From NCBI RefSeq assembly GCF_900167535.1, contig NZ_FUYE01000022.1, positions 1-64,000 of the forward strand: a stretch of DNA of 64,000 nucleotides. Direction: 5' to 3'. Below the pieces are notes generated by a model that searched no databases, was not told the origin of the DNA, and was given only the letters and a program-made list of their open reading frames with translations. Of this stretch, positions 9,161 through 17,827 are shown one piece after another. This stretch comes from Prosthecobacter debontii. GTDB lineage: Bacteria > Verrucomicrobiota > Verrucomicrobiia > Verrucomicrobiales > Verrucomicrobiaceae. Made by a program: the position numbers and the translations under genes. How positions within the stretch are numbered: position 1 is the stretch's first letter; every line of letters starts with the position of its first letter.

Positions 9161-10090
9161 TCAAAAGCTCTGACACATCCAACGCCCGCCTAACCCTTGG
9201 GCATTTTGAGCTGCCACTCGACTCGCGAACTCCGCGCATTCAGTGGCAGTTTTCTTTTCCAGCCAGCCATGCAGGAAAGCCCCGTGATAAACGTCTCCAC
9301 AACCCGTGGTGTCCACCACCGGGTCGGCGAGGTAAGCGGGCTGATGATAACGAAAGCCATCCGGTAAGGCCACATGGCTGCCGGCCAACCCCTCCGTGAT
9401 CACCACAAGTTGGGCCGGTGGCTCCAAAAGCATCGCCATCATCTGTGCTAAATCATCCGATCCGCAAAATTGCCGGGCAAAGTCCCGTGACACAATCCGC
9501 AAGTGGCTCATCTCCACCAGATCTCGGATGGACTCTCGATAGCGACCGGCTCCTCCATCCAAGGAAATGACAAGGCCGTGTTCATTCGCCACCCCAATGG
9601 CCTCACGAGCTGCCGCCTCATGGCGCCCATTGATGTGAAGGAGGCGCGCCTGGGCCAGCAGAGCACGCTGAGCCGCATCCAACTTCAGTTCCCCGGCATC
9701 CGAAGGTAGGTAAGTGATCTGCCGGGCTCCATCCCATTGACGAACCTGGATCACCGCCACCGCAGAGCGGCTGTCTTCGGCCCAACGAATTCCCTGGGTA
9801 GAGACACCGTGGTGATGCAGATCAGCTATGATCTGCTGGCCCGTCTCATCGCCCCCTACCACGTCCAGCAACGCGGTCGAATGACCGAGCTTGGATAAAA
9901 CACAGAGAGCTGTCGCCACGGGGCCGCCACCCATTTGCGCACGAGCGATGGCCGCCGTCACCCCCTCATCCGACCGAAAAAAAGGGACGATCCAAAGATC
10001 GTCCCAAGTCGCTGCTCCGATACCCACCACCTCCACAGGCTCAGTCGAGGCAGGAACCTCGGTAAGCTTGGCAGGAAGCAGGCCGGACAC
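9161..10090 (-). CDS. PfkB/ribokinase-family carbohydrate kinase
   Basis: A 309-aa protein. The N-terminal GIGAATWDDL and MGGGPVATALCVLSKLG segments and the C-terminal signature DTTGCGDVYHGAFLHG (usual form DTxGAGD) identify a PfkB-type sugar or nucleoside kinase; the Asp near residue 266 is the expected catalytic base. Alanine in the anion hole is replaced by Cys. The sugar substrate cannot be told. The chosen start is GTG 10090; other GTG codons 17-20 codons downstream, near EVVGIG, are possible. A candidate 28-aa membrane peptide gene ends 17 bp upstream. Confidence 0.85.
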   Translation of the reverse strand: MSGLLPAKLTEVPASTEPVEVVGIGAATWDDLWIVPFFRSDEGVTAAIARAQMGGGPVATALCVLSKLGHSTALLDVVGGDETGQQIIADLHHHGVSTQGIRWAEDSRSAVAVIQVRQWDGARQITYLPSDAGELKLDAAQRALLAQARLLHINGRHEAAAREAIGVANEHGLVISLDGGAGRYRESIRDLVEMSHLRIVSRDFARQFCGSDDLAQMMAMLLEPPAQLVVITEGLAGSHVALPDGFRYHQPAYLADPVVDTTGCGDVYHGAFLHGWLEKKTATECAEFASRVAAQNAQGLGGRWMCQSF

Positions 10091-10107
10091 TTCGATTCAA
10101 AGAGGAA

Positions 10108-10194
10108 TCAAAGCCCTGCTCCACCGCTTTTGGCGATGAAGTTCAGAGCCAAAACTGCAATGGAGAGCAGGAAAACAACCCAGGCGAGAACCAT
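10108..10194 (-). CDS. candidate 28-aa single-span membrane peptide
   Basis: An ATG at 10194 opens a 28-codon frame closed by TGA at 10108-10110. The peptide starts MVLAWVVFLLSIAVLALNF and ends with a short polar IAKSGGAGL tail, so it is one membrane helix plus a basic, flexible C-terminus. It sits between the Pro/Ala-rich membrane protein gene and the PfkB kinase, 17 bp before the latter. No Shine-Dalgarno is visible. The hydrophobic composition in an otherwise empty spacer is the main support. Confidence 0.4.
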   Translation of the reverse strand: MVLAWVVFLLSIAVLALNFIAKSGGAGL

Positions 10195-10244
10195 AAGAGA
10201 GAGAGTAAAAGATTATCGAAGAAACTTCTGAAAACGTCTGCCCA

Positions 10245-11309
10245 TTACTGGGGCAGAGGAGGCAACGTGAAGTTGTTGGACCAGCTATTGTCAGAGTTTT
10301 TCATCTCCCACTTCGCTGGCACTGCCGGAGGCACCATGATCGGCGAATTGGCACTGGAGGTGATCGCGTCACTGCCGAACATTTGGATGACCAGCAAAGC
10401 GACTGAGAAGAGCAAGCAGATCACGGAGAGCGGCACCAAGCCTTCTTCAGGATCTTTTTCCTCGTAAAACTGCTGTGAATCCGCTGCTGCGGTTCTTTTC
10501 ACAGGAGCGCTTGGAGGAGCAGAAATGCTTGGGCGGGCCATCGGCTGCGTCTGCTGCAGCTTGACGGTGGCTTTCGGCAGAGCGCCTGTGCTCGCCCCTG
10601 CGGCAGGAGCCGCACCGGGAGCACGGGGTGCGCTCACAGGAGGACGGGGAGCTCCTGGGGCACCTGGAGGTCCTTTGGCGATTGGCACAGTCGCCGCGCC
10701 AGCTTCAACACGTGGGGCGCCAGGAGCGATCGGTGCCCCAGCCACAGGAGCGCCGCCGGGGGCGACAGGAGGCCGTGGAGCACCGGGAGCAGCCGGGGCC
10801 ACCGGTGGGCGTGGAGCGCCGGGTGCGACCGGAGGCCGTGGGGCTCCAGGAGGCACAGGTGCACCGGGGGCCACAGGGGGGCGCGGTGCGGCCATGGGAA
10901 CCGTGGCTGCGGGCGGAGCGCCCAGCGGACGAGCAGGAGGCGGCATCGGCATGCCACCTGCAGGGGGTGCGCTCGGCATCGGAGCTGCGGCCAGAGGAAT
11001 CGTGGAAGTGGTCTTCCGCACATCCATCGGAGCTGGAGGCAGCTTCACCGGCACGGTGGCGGACTTAGGCGCAGGAGGTGGCAGCGGAGCGGAGGGCAGC
11101 TGAATCGGAGCCGTGGCGCGCTTCGGAGAGATGCTCGGTGGTGGCATGGGCACCGGCACCACGGGAGCCGTCGCTTCACGTGGCTGAGTAGCCCCGGCAC
11201 CTGGGCGCGAACGCAGGGTGATGCGCACCGTTTCCTTTTTCAAAGGGACCGCAGCCGTTTTCGGGGTGCTCGGCGGTGGCGGGATTGGCGTATTTTCAGA
11301 TTCGCTCAT
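10245..11309 (-). CDS. Pro/Ala-rich protein with a single C-terminal membrane helix
   Basis: A 354-aa protein. Residues about 1-285 are extremely rich in Pro, Ala and Gly, with repeated APGAPRPPVAPGA-type units and scattered TAxVPLKK / TxPIxL elements, so the region is likely disordered. A short acidic stretch (EEKDPEEG) precedes one membrane helix at about 292-315 (LVPLSVICLLFSVALLVIQM), followed by a Ser/Asn/Trp-containing tail. Topology suggests a long cytoplasmic or periplasmic arm on a membrane anchor. It starts at ATG 11309. No known family; low-complexity coding makes homology difficult. Confidence 0.65.
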   Translation of the reverse strand: MSESENTPIPPPPSTPKTAAVPLKKETVRITLRSRPGAGATQPREATAPVVPVPMPPPSISPKRATAPIQLPSAPLPPPAPKSATVPVKLPPAPMDVRKTTSTIPLAAAPMPSAPPAGGMPMPPPARPLGAPPAATVPMAAPRPPVAPGAPVPPGAPRPPVAPGAPRPPVAPAAPGAPRPPVAPGGAPVAGAPIAPGAPRVEAGAATVPIAKGPPGAPGAPRPPVSAPRAPGAAPAAGASTGALPKATVKLQQTQPMARPSISAPPSAPVKRTAAADSQQFYEEKDPEEGLVPLSVICLLFSVALLVIQMFGSDAITSSANSPIMVPPAVPAKWEMKNSDNSWSNNFTLPPLPQ

Positions 11310-11347
11310 GATGACAGGGAAAAACGACGAAATATTATAGAATTATG

Positions 11348-11377
11348 TATTTAGCGGGACCGCACGTTTTGCGTCAA
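11348..11377 (-). promoter_or_regulatory. putative promoter of the Pro/Ala-rich protein gene
   Basis: On the minus strand TTGACG (11372-11377) and TAAATA (11348-11353) are 18 bp apart, about 40 bp before ATG 11309. A second TATAAT-like box lies a few bases further downstream. Position and A/T richness fit a sigma70 promoter, but the match is imperfect. Confidence 0.45.
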
Positions 11378-11420
11378 TGCCATTTCGACAAAGACACGGC
11401 AAAAGGCGTGAAAAAGTGAA

Positions 11421-12365
11421 TCAAATGAACTTTTTCATCCGCTGAGCCACGTCTGCCTCCAGCCTCCGCACATATCCCAGCGTGTATTCTTGGACATCGA
11501 GCTGATCGTTCTCCACCAAGGGTGTCAGATCCATGGCAAAGGTAAGCAGACTGGTGTTATCCGTGGTGTGGGAGTCAAAATACGTCGCATTCGCGTGGCG
11601 CAGCCCCTCCTCGGCGAGGTCATAGCGCTTGCCCCCGCTGATCTGGCTATCAAAAACACCTAACAGCGGACGCAGCAGGTGCGGATACTTATCCACCCAC
11701 AGCATGGTCTTATCTTCATGCAGCAGCCAGTCCAGCTTACGCCACACCTCGCAGCCATACACCTTCTTGGGCCTCATTTCGAGAGGGAGCGCACGAATAG
11801 CCTCCAGGCAACGCAGAAAGGTGGCCACATGGGTATCGTGACGGTCACAGGGATTGTGCACATACAGGACCTGCGGTTGGGAATGCTCCAGGATGAATTT
11901 CAGATCTTCCACCACAGGCCCCTGGCGCTGGGTTTTGACATCTTCACTCGGATAGCCGAGCTGGGCCATGAAGCTGTATTCGCCCACGAAGGCCGCCTTC
12001 TGCTGCTCCATCTTCCGCACCGCCTGCATTTCCTCATCCGTATAGTCGGCATAGGGTCCCTTACGTGGACTGCCCGCGCCATCCGTCACCACCACACCAC
12101 CAAACCACTTGTCCCCGCTGTGAAAGCACTCGGTGATGCCGTGATAGGCGGCGATTTCCAAATCATCCTGGTGGGAAACAATCCCCAGGTGGGTCACACG
12201 GCGGAGGGAGGTCCAGGGGTCGGTGTGATCGGGGATGAAAATATCGTGTTTAGGGTGGCGGAAGGTCACAGGGGCATGTTTAAGCGCAGACTGTCCTGCG
12301 ATGCAATCACAGTCCTGAGAACAAATCTGCAACCAATCCCGCTCCGTGGGGTTGATCGCGGTCAT
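11421..12365 (-). CDS. PIG-L family deacetylase
   Basis: A 314-aa protein (from ATG 12365) of the LmbE/PIG-L zinc deacetylase fold, which removes acetyl groups from N-acetylglucosamine-containing substrates. Zinc-site motifs are THLGIVSHQDDLE (residues about 58-70; the family norm is HPDDE) and HNPCDRHDTHVATF (HP-D-H--H type). An upstream in-frame ATG at 12407 would add 14 residues and overlap the start of the divergent sigma-factor gene, so 12365 is preferred. Likely cytoplasmic; the natural substrate is unknown. Confidence 0.8.
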   Translation of the reverse strand: MTAINPTERDWLQICSQDCDCIAGQSALKHAPVTFRHPKHDIFIPDHTDPWTSLRRVTHLGIVSHQDDLEIAAYHGITECFHSGDKWFGGVVVTDGAGSPRKGPYADYTDEEMQAVRKMEQQKAAFVGEYSFMAQLGYPSEDVKTQRQGPVVEDLKFILEHSQPQVLYVHNPCDRHDTHVATFLRCLEAIRALPLEMRPKKVYGCEVWRKLDWLLHEDKTMLWVDKYPHLLRPLLGVFDSQISGGKRYDLAEEGLRHANATYFDSHTTDNTSLLTFAMDLTPLVENDQLDVQEYTLGYVRRLEADVAQRMKKFI

Positions 12366-12405
12366 GACCGCCGTTAGCGTCGTGAGCCTTTTTCCCACCC
12401 TTGTC

Positions 12406-13059
12406 ATGCCGGAACCGGAATGGCCAGCCTCCTCTCCCCTGCCCGCCTCACGTGGCCAGGGCTCTGCCGACGACGCCTTTTCTGACGATGAAGAAAACGT
12501 CCGGCTGATGCTGCGTGTCCGTGAAGGGGACGTGCACGCCTTTGAGCAACTGGTGGAAATGCATCAAAGCATGGTCATCGGCACGGCCTGCCGCATGCTC
12601 GGCAGCCTGGATGATGCCCACGACATCGCCCAGCAGGTTTTCCTCCGGGTCTGGAAAAGCGCGCATCGCTACGAGCCCACCGCCAAGTTTACCACCTGGC
12701 TTTTCACCATTCTGCGCAATCTCGTCTTCAATGAAAGCCGCCGCCGCTCCCGGCGCCGCGAGATTCCTCTCGAACAAGAAAACGACGACCAACCCACGGC
12801 TCAGTTTAAAGATCACACCGCGCCTGCAGCGGATGAAATCAGCCAACAGGAAGAGCTGGAAAAAGCTCTGGACCACGCCATCGCCGCACTCCCCGAAAAA
12901 CAACGCCTCGCCGTCGTCCTCCGCCGTCACGAAGAGATGCCGTATGAGCAAATCTGCGAGATCCTCCAGATGTCTCTCCCCGCCGTGAAGAGCCTGCTCT
13001 TCCGAGCCCGAGCGGAACTGCGAAAACATCTCGCCGCTTATCTGGGTGAGGAGCCGTAA
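12406..13059 (+). CDS. ECF-type RNA polymerase sigma factor
   Basis: A 217-aa protein. The region 2 segment FEQLVEMHQSMVIGTACRMLGSLDDAHDIAQQVF...WLFTILRNLVFNESRRRSR and the region 4 segment ALPEKQRLAVVLRRHEEMPYEQICEILQMSLPAVKSLLFRARAELR define an extracytoplasmic-function sigma factor. ATG 12406 (MPEPEWPAS) is chosen over an upstream start at 12346 that would run through the divergent deacetylase promoter. No anti-sigma gene follows; the next gene is on the opposite strand. Targets are unknown. Confidence 0.9.
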   Translation: MPEPEWPASSPLPASRGQGSADDAFSDDEENVRLMLRVREGDVHAFEQLVEMHQSMVIGTACRMLGSLDDAHDIAQQVFLRVWKSAHRYEPTAKFTTWLFTILRNLVFNESRRRSRRREIPLEQENDDQPTAQFKDHTAPAADEISQQEELEKALDHAIAALPEKQRLAVVLRRHEEMPYEQICEILQMSLPAVKSLLFRARAELRKHLAAYLGEEP

Positions 13060-13099
13060 TGTAGAGTTTGCCCTCGCTTGGTCGGGCTGGGCTGAAGAA

Positions 13100-14254
13100 T
13101 CACTCCGAACGAAGCCAGTTCACAGGTAGGGTAGGACTCTCGCTCCGCCTCTGTTGCATGGCGGCATCCAGACAATATAGCACGAGAAACCCCTCCACCA
13201 ACCCGAGCCCAAGCCAGGCCAGCAAATATCGCCAGGGCAAGACTAAGCCCAGGCCAAGCAACACCGCGAGGGTCATCCCGACCATCAGGACAGCCCTTCT
13301 CTTCAAGGAAAACTTGGCCAGCCATCGTCGCGAAAAACCTGGAATGTCAAAAGCCGGATGCGGCATCAGGAAATATCTCGCCACCACAGCCCACGGCGCC
13401 AAACACACCCAGGAAAGCAGCCAGCATGGCAACAGCAGCAGCCAACCCAATACCACCCAAAACATTGACGCCCAGAGATCTGGCCGCAGACGAGCGACGC
13501 CCCAAAACGCAGCGACTTTCTGCCAAGCTCTCCAAGGAAAGAGCAGCGCTTGATAGACGAGGAATCGATTCTCACTGGCTCTTCTCCAGTCAGCCTTTAG
13601 GCGAGGGCTGAGAGGATCGCCCGCCAGCGCCCTCGACAGCCACACAAGAGCGGCTGCAGGCTGTTCAAGCTGTAGCAAAAGGCGTCCCACTCGCCACAGC
13701 AGGTAAGCGTTTTCAGGGCCTTCTTTCAAAGCTTCCTCCAAAGCGCGAATTCTTTCCTCCAATGATTGCCCGTTGAACCCCGCGCCCTCCAAGGCCGCCT
13801 CCTGACTCAACCAAGCGCCAATGCTCCCTCCTTCCAATTCGAACACGCGCTGAGCATGCTGGTGAGCTGAAGCTAATTGACCCAACACACTTTTCACGTG
13901 GGTCATGAGACGATGCAAATTCACCTTCTCCGGGTCAATCGCTAGAGCCTGGACCAGATGATCCTCGGCCGCACGGAAGCGTCGCTGCTGCATGGCGACC
14001 TGTGCTGCCAATTCATGGTGAAAAGAATGCCCAGCATCGCCGCGCAGAACATAATCCACATGAAGGCTAGCTTCATCAGGCCGACGCATTCGTAGCAACG
14101 CAAGCGCAGCTCCTCGATGCGCGGTGTCATCATCCGGTCGCCCACCCAATCGCTCTTTCGTTATTTTCAGCAGCCTCTCCCATTGCGCTGCACACGCGAG
14201 ATGATCCACCATTTGATGAAACGCATCCTGTTCAGCCTCGAAGTCAGCACTCAT
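13100..14254 (-). CDS. TPR-repeat protein with C-terminal membrane segments
   Basis: A 384-aa protein. Residues about 1-230 form TPR-like helical pairs (AAEDHLVQALAIDPEKVNLHRLM, YLLWRVGRLLLQLEQPAAALVWLSRALAGDP). From about 255 there are three or four strong membrane helices (WVVLGWLLLLPCWLLSWVC, VLMVGMTLAVLLGLGLVLPW, LLAWLGLGLVEGFLVLYCL). This arrangement suggests a cytoplasmic protein-binding arm on a membrane anchor. It is convergent with the sigma-factor gene (41-bp gap) and not obviously in an operon. Confidence 0.65.
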   Translation of the reverse strand: MSADFEAEQDAFHQMVDHLACAAQWERLLKITKERLGGRPDDDTAHRGAALALLRMRRPDEASLHVDYVLRGDAGHSFHHELAAQVAMQQRRFRAAEDHLVQALAIDPEKVNLHRLMTHVKSVLGQLASAHQHAQRVFELEGGSIGAWLSQEAALEGAGFNGQSLEERIRALEEALKEGPENAYLLWRVGRLLLQLEQPAAALVWLSRALAGDPLSPRLKADWRRASENRFLVYQALLFPWRAWQKVAAFWGVARLRPDLWASMFWVVLGWLLLLPCWLLSWVCLAPWAVVARYFLMPHPAFDIPGFSRRWLAKFSLKRRAVLMVGMTLAVLLGLGLVLPWRYLLAWLGLGLVEGFLVLYCLDAAMQQRRSESPTLPVNWLRSE

Positions 14255-14336
14255 GGATTTTGCCCTTCTGAGTAAGTGGCATGACCGAGAAAAGTCAGCT
14301 TCTCAAGTCGAACTTCTCATGGTTATTTTGAGAAGT

Positions 14337-14411
14337 TGGCGACCCCTACGAGAATCGAACTCGTGTCGCATCCGTGAAAGGGATGTGTCCTAACCGCTAG
14401 ACGAAGGGGTC
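14337..14411 (-). tRNA. tRNA-Glu (anticodon TTC)
   Basis: The minus strand reads GACCCCT...AGGGGTC as acceptor stem, a D-arm with GGTTA, the anticodon loop CTTTCAC between CATCC and GGATG, and a TTCGATTC T-loop. The discriminator is G, followed by an encoded CCA. The anticodon is TTC, so glutamate. A TATAAC box at 14432-14437 with TTGCAC 19 bp upstream may be its promoter. Confidence 0.96.
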
Positions 14412-14648
14412 ATGCTCTGTTTGAGCGGGCCGTTATAGTGCGCGGGAACCAGAACCGTGCAACTAGATTTTTGCTCTTTTTTGCATTTTTTCGCGAGTTG
14501 CTTCATTCACATACGGAAGCAAGCCATCACGCCATTCAAACATCCTTCTTGTTATACTCTGATGCCGTTTACTTTGATGTAAAAAAATCGCTCAACCATA
14601 GATCAAGGCCCCCTTCCCTCTCTCATTCAAAGCTCTGCCTATCAAATC
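14412..14648. other. A/T-rich spacer upstream of tRNA-Glu
   Basis: This stretch holds the likely tRNA promoter (minus-strand TATAAC at 14432-14437) and runs of T/A around 14465-14485 and 14580. I see no convincing gene; codon-like frames in it lack family motifs and are shadows of low-complexity sequence. Confidence 0.5.
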
Positions 14649-14675
14649 CAAAGCCCGGCTCAACGCCGGGCTTTG
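14649..14675 (-). terminator. terminator of the alpha/beta hydrolase gene
   Basis: AAAGCCCGGC (14650-14659) and GCCGGGCTTT (14665-14674) form an 10-11-bp stem with loop TCAAC, about 30 bp beyond the hydrolase stop. On the minus strand CTTTGGATTTG follows. Because both arms carry A/T ends it could act in both directions. Confidence 0.7.
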
Positions 14676-14704
14676 ATCCTTCATTCAGAAGCTATCGTGA
14701 TCCA

Positions 14705-15508
14705 TTAAGCTGGAACCTTCTCCTGCGCCCAATCGAGGGCGTAATCGGCCACTTCCTGCCAGCCTTTTTCACCGATGATGAAGTGACTGCGGCCGGGGAA
14801 TTCCTTGTATTCAGTCACGGCCTTGGCGCGGCGGTATTTGCGGTGGTTCTTGCGATTCAACGAGGCGGGCATGATCACATCCTTTTCACCGCCGATAAAG
14901 AGCAAGGGACCCCGGGAACCATTGCGGAAGTTGATCTCGGCTTTCGAGCCTGGAGTCACGTTCGATAAAGCGGCCTGGAAGATGGCCCGCTCAGGGGCGG
15001 CGATGGCGTAGCGCTCATAGGCAGCGCGGGCTTCACTTTCACTCAAGGTATTGGCAAAGACCCGCCACCAGCGCTTAAAGGGGAAGAGATAGGTGCCGCC
15101 GACCTTGAAAGGATTCAGCAAAGCGGGCGTCAGAGCCTCAATGGTGGAAGGGGGCAGCAGGACGATGCCCTTGGGCGGCACGGAATCGATGGCGACCCCA
15201 GCAGCCCCCAGACCGCGATCCATCAGCAACTGGGTGATCAAGCCCCCGAAGGAGTGGCCGATGAGGATGGGTTTCTCCGGCAGGGCCTCGATGATCTTCG
15301 TGTAATGCGCCAGCACCTGCTCGATGCCGATGTTGTTAAAGGAGGAGGGATCCTTGCGCATCTCCTCCACCTCCCCCTGGATGCCGGGCCAGGCGGGAGC
15401 CAGGACGCGATAGCCGAGGGATTCATAGTGGCTCTGAAACTTTTCCCAAGAGCGTGGGGTCACCCACAAACCGTGGATCAGGAGGATGGTTTTCGATGAA
15501 GTTTTCAT
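14705..15508 (-). CDS. alpha/beta hydrolase
   Basis: A 267-aa protein with strand-turn LLIHGLW, nucleophile elbow LIGHSFGG (Ser86) and a late FPGRSHF carrying the probable catalytic His; the acid is likely the Asp in IGGEKDVIMP. No signal peptide, so cytoplasmic. It lies 52 bp downstream of a second alpha/beta hydrolase (chloroperoxidase-like) on the same strand and is probably co-transcribed with it. The substrate cannot be told from the sequence. Confidence 0.85.
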   Translation of the reverse strand: MKTSSKTILLIHGLWVTPRSWEKFQSHYESLGYRVLAPAWPGIQGEVEEMRKDPSSFNNIGIEQVLAHYTKIIEALPEKPILIGHSFGGLITQLLMDRGLGAAGVAIDSVPPKGIVLLPPSTIEALTPALLNPFKVGGTYLFPFKRWWRVFANTLSESEARAAYERYAIAAPERAIFQAALSNVTPGSKAEINFRNGSRGPLLFIGGEKDVIMPASLNRKNHRKYRRAKAVTEYKEFPGRSHFIIGEKGWQEVADYALDWAQEKVPA

Positions 15509-15560
15509 GAGGAATGGAGAATCGTTGAGGTTGAAAAATCATGCGTGAGGCAAGGAGGGA

Positions 15561-16397
15561 TTAAGCTTGGATGAAGGCCAGAAGGTCGGCATTGAGCTGG
15601 TCTTTGTGAGTATCCGTGATGCCGTGTGGAGCACCGGGGTAAACGATGAGCTGGGAATCCTTCACCAGCTTGGAGGAAGCCAGGCCCGCAGCGGGGAATG
15701 GCACGATCTGGTCGTCATCGCCATGGATGATGAGGGTGGGCACATCAAACTTCTTCAGGTCCTCCGTGAAGTCGGTTTCTGAGAAGGCCTTGATGGAGTC
15801 GAAGGTGTTCTTGTGACCGCCCATCATGCCCTGCATCCAGAAGGCATCGATGATCCCTTGGGAAGGCTTCGCTCCCGGGCGATTGTAGCCAAAGAAGGGA
15901 CCGCTGGCGATGTCACTGTAGAGCTGGGAGCGATCCGCCAAGGAAGCCGCACGCAGACCGTCGAAGACCTCGATGGGCAGGCCCCCGGGGTTCGCCTCCG
16001 TCTTCACCATCAGAGGTGGCACAGCGGAAACCAGCACGGCCTTAGCCACGCGGCTGGAGCCATGGCGACCGATGTAGCGGGTGATCTCACCCCCACCGGT
16101 GGAGAAACCGATCAGCACCACGTTTTTCAGGTCGAGCTGCTCCATGAGTTCCGCCAGGTCATCGGCGTAACCATCCATGTCATTATGCTCCCAGGACTGG
16201 CTGGAGCGGCCATGGCCCCGGCGATCATGACCGATGACGCGGTAGCCGTGATTGGCCAGGAAGAGCATCTGGGCTTCCCAGCTATCCGAGCTGAGCGGCC
16301 AGCCGTGGCTGAAGACGACGGGTTGACCGGATTTAGAACCCCAGTCTTTGAAGTAGATCTGAGTACCGTCTTGGGTGGTGATGGTGTTCGTGTTCAT
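15561..16397 (-). CDS. non-heme chloroperoxidase / arylesterase-like alpha/beta hydrolase
   Basis: A 278-aa protein from ATG 16397 ([20 protein letters not shown]). It has FSHGWPL, the [12 protein letters not shown] strand, nucleophile Ser99 in IGFSTGGGE, Asp in [10 protein letters not shown] and His in GAPHGI. This is the cofactor-free haloperoxidase/perhydrolase subgroup, which hydrolyses esters and can form peracids. The frame remains open upstream to 16589, but the extension overlaps the divergent regulator and lacks homology. The divergent AraC-type regulator 212 bp away is a plausible controller. Confidence 0.88.
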   Translation of the reverse strand: MNTNTITTQDGTQIYFKDWGSKSGQPVVFSHGWPLSSDSWEAQMLFLANHGYRVIGHDRRGHGRSSQSWEHNDMDGYADDLAELMEQLDLKNVVLIGFSTGGGEITRYIGRHGSSRVAKAVLVSAVPPLMVKTEANPGGLPIEVFDGLRAASLADRSQLYSDIASGPFFGYNRPGAKPSQGIIDAFWMQGMMGGHKNTFDSIKAFSETDFTEDLKKFDVPTLIIHGDDDQIVPFPAAGLASSKLVKDSQLIVYPGAPHGITDTHKDQLNADLLAFIQA

Positions 16398-16609
16398 GAT
16401 GTTTGGCTTTCGTTGAGTGTGTTTGTTTTTCGGAGATTTCAGTGGGCCGTGTGGCTCGCTGCTTGGAGATATCTTATCGCTAAAGCCTCTGGCGTGAACG
16501 ACAAGCATCCGACGATTCGCGCCATTTTCATTTTTCTGCCTTTTCGCCTTCCTGCCCCAGGATTTGATTGTTGGTTCGGCGTGGATCATGCAGCAGTAAA
16601 CCTGCCACC

Positions 16610-17596
16610 ATGATACCTTCCGCCTCCAATCGCCGCATCGTCATCCTCATGTATCCACGGGTCCGAGAGCTGGATGTGGCGGGCGTGACGGATGTCTTTT
16701 CCACCGCCAATACCCTGCTCCCGGCGGAGCGGCGCTACCAGATCACCTACGCAGCCACCGAGGCGGCGGAGCAGATCGAGGGCATGTATGGCCTGGGGCT
16801 GCGCAATGGTCCCCACTACTCGACCCTACGGGGCCGCATCGATACCGTCATCGTGCCCGGTGGCATGGGCAGTGAACTGAGTGAGCCTCCGGCCAAGCTG
16901 CTGACCTGGCTGCGTAAGCAAGCCACCACCGCACGCCGCATGGGCTCCGTCTGCACCGGAGCCTGGCTGCTGGCGCAAGCGGGCCTGCTGGATGGACGCC
17001 GCGCCACCACGCACTGGGCCTATGCACGGGAACTGGCCAGCAGCTTCCCGAAAGTGATCGTCGATCCCAATCCCATCTGGGTGAAAGACGGCTGCTTTTA
17101 CAGCTCCGCCGGAGCTACCTCAGGCATCGATCTCAGCCTCGCCCTGGTGGAGGAAGATCACGGGCGCAAGATCGCCCTGGAGGTGGCCCGCATGCTGGTC
17201 GTCTTCCTCTGCCGTCCGGGGAATCAAGCGCAGTTCAGCGTGTCCCTGCGCGAGCAAACCACGGAGGACCGGCCCCTGCGGGATCTGCAAGTCTGGATGC
17301 AGGAAAACCTAACCAAAGATTTGTCCGTGCCCGCACTCGCCACCAAGGCCGCCATGAGCGAGCGAAATTTCCAACGCGTCTTCACTCGCGAGATCGGCAT
17401 GCCGCCCTCCCAATACGTCGAAGAGATGCGCATCGAAGCCGTGCGCCGCAAGCTGGAGCGCAGCACTCAAGGCATGGAGGAGATCGCCCAAGCCTGCGGC
17501 TTCAGCAGTGCCGATGTCATGGGCCGCAGCTTCATGCGCCAGCTCCACATCACCCCCACCGAGTATCGCTCCCGCTTCCGCTCGTCAGGGATTTAG
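16610..17596 (+). CDS. GlxA-type AraC-family regulator with DJ-1/PfpI domain
   Basis: A 328-aa protein from ATG 16610. Residues about 8-180 form a class-I glutamine-amidotransferase-like domain ([50 protein letters not shown]), of the type found in GlxA/FtrA regulators. The C-terminus has two AraC helix-turn-helix motifs ([21 protein letters not shown] and [20 protein letters not shown]). It is divergent from the chloroperoxidase-like gene, the classical layout for a regulator and its target; that link is inferred. Confidence 0.88.
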   Translation: MIPSASNRRIVILMYPRVRELDVAGVTDVFSTANTLLPAERRYQITYAATEAAEQIEGMYGLGLRNGPHYSTLRGRIDTVIVPGGMGSELSEPPAKLLTWLRKQATTARRMGSVCTGAWLLAQAGLLDGRRATTHWAYARELASSFPKVIVDPNPIWVKDGCFYSSAGATSGIDLSLALVEEDHGRKIALEVARMLVVFLCRPGNQAQFSVSLREQTTEDRPLRDLQVWMQENLTKDLSVPALATKAAMSERNFQRVFTREIGMPPSQYVEEMRIEAVRRKLERSTQGMEEIAQACGFSSADVMGRSFMRQLHITPTEYRSRFRSSGI

Positions 17597-17605
17597 GAGA
17601 TGGGG

Positions 17606-17816
17606 TTCCTTGTTCCTTGTTCCTTGTTCTTGGTCATTCGGGGCGGTTCAGACAGGATTTACAGGATGACAAGATTCACATGATTTTTTGAAGGCTGAAA
17701 GCGCACGAATCGCTGCCGTAACTCCCCTTCCTGGGAATCCTGCAAATCTTGTTAATCCTGTCAAAAAGACTCCCTGCCCCCATCTTAACCAAGAACAAAG
17801 CACAAGGAACCAAGAA
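17606..17816. repeat. nested inverted-repeat element with TTCCTTG heptamers
   Basis: Outer arms: three tandem TTCCTTG units plus TTCTTGG (17606-17633) face CCAAGAACAAAG...GGAACCAAGAA (17789-17816). Inner arms: GACAGGATTTACAGGAT... (17651-17676) face ...AAATCTTGTTAATCCTGTC (17736-17762), an imperfect inverted repeat. A related inner sequence recurs at 34206-34225 and 34465-34490, so this is a dispersed intergenic family. No coding capacity. Confidence 0.65.
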
Positions 17817-17827
17817 CCCCTCAACCC

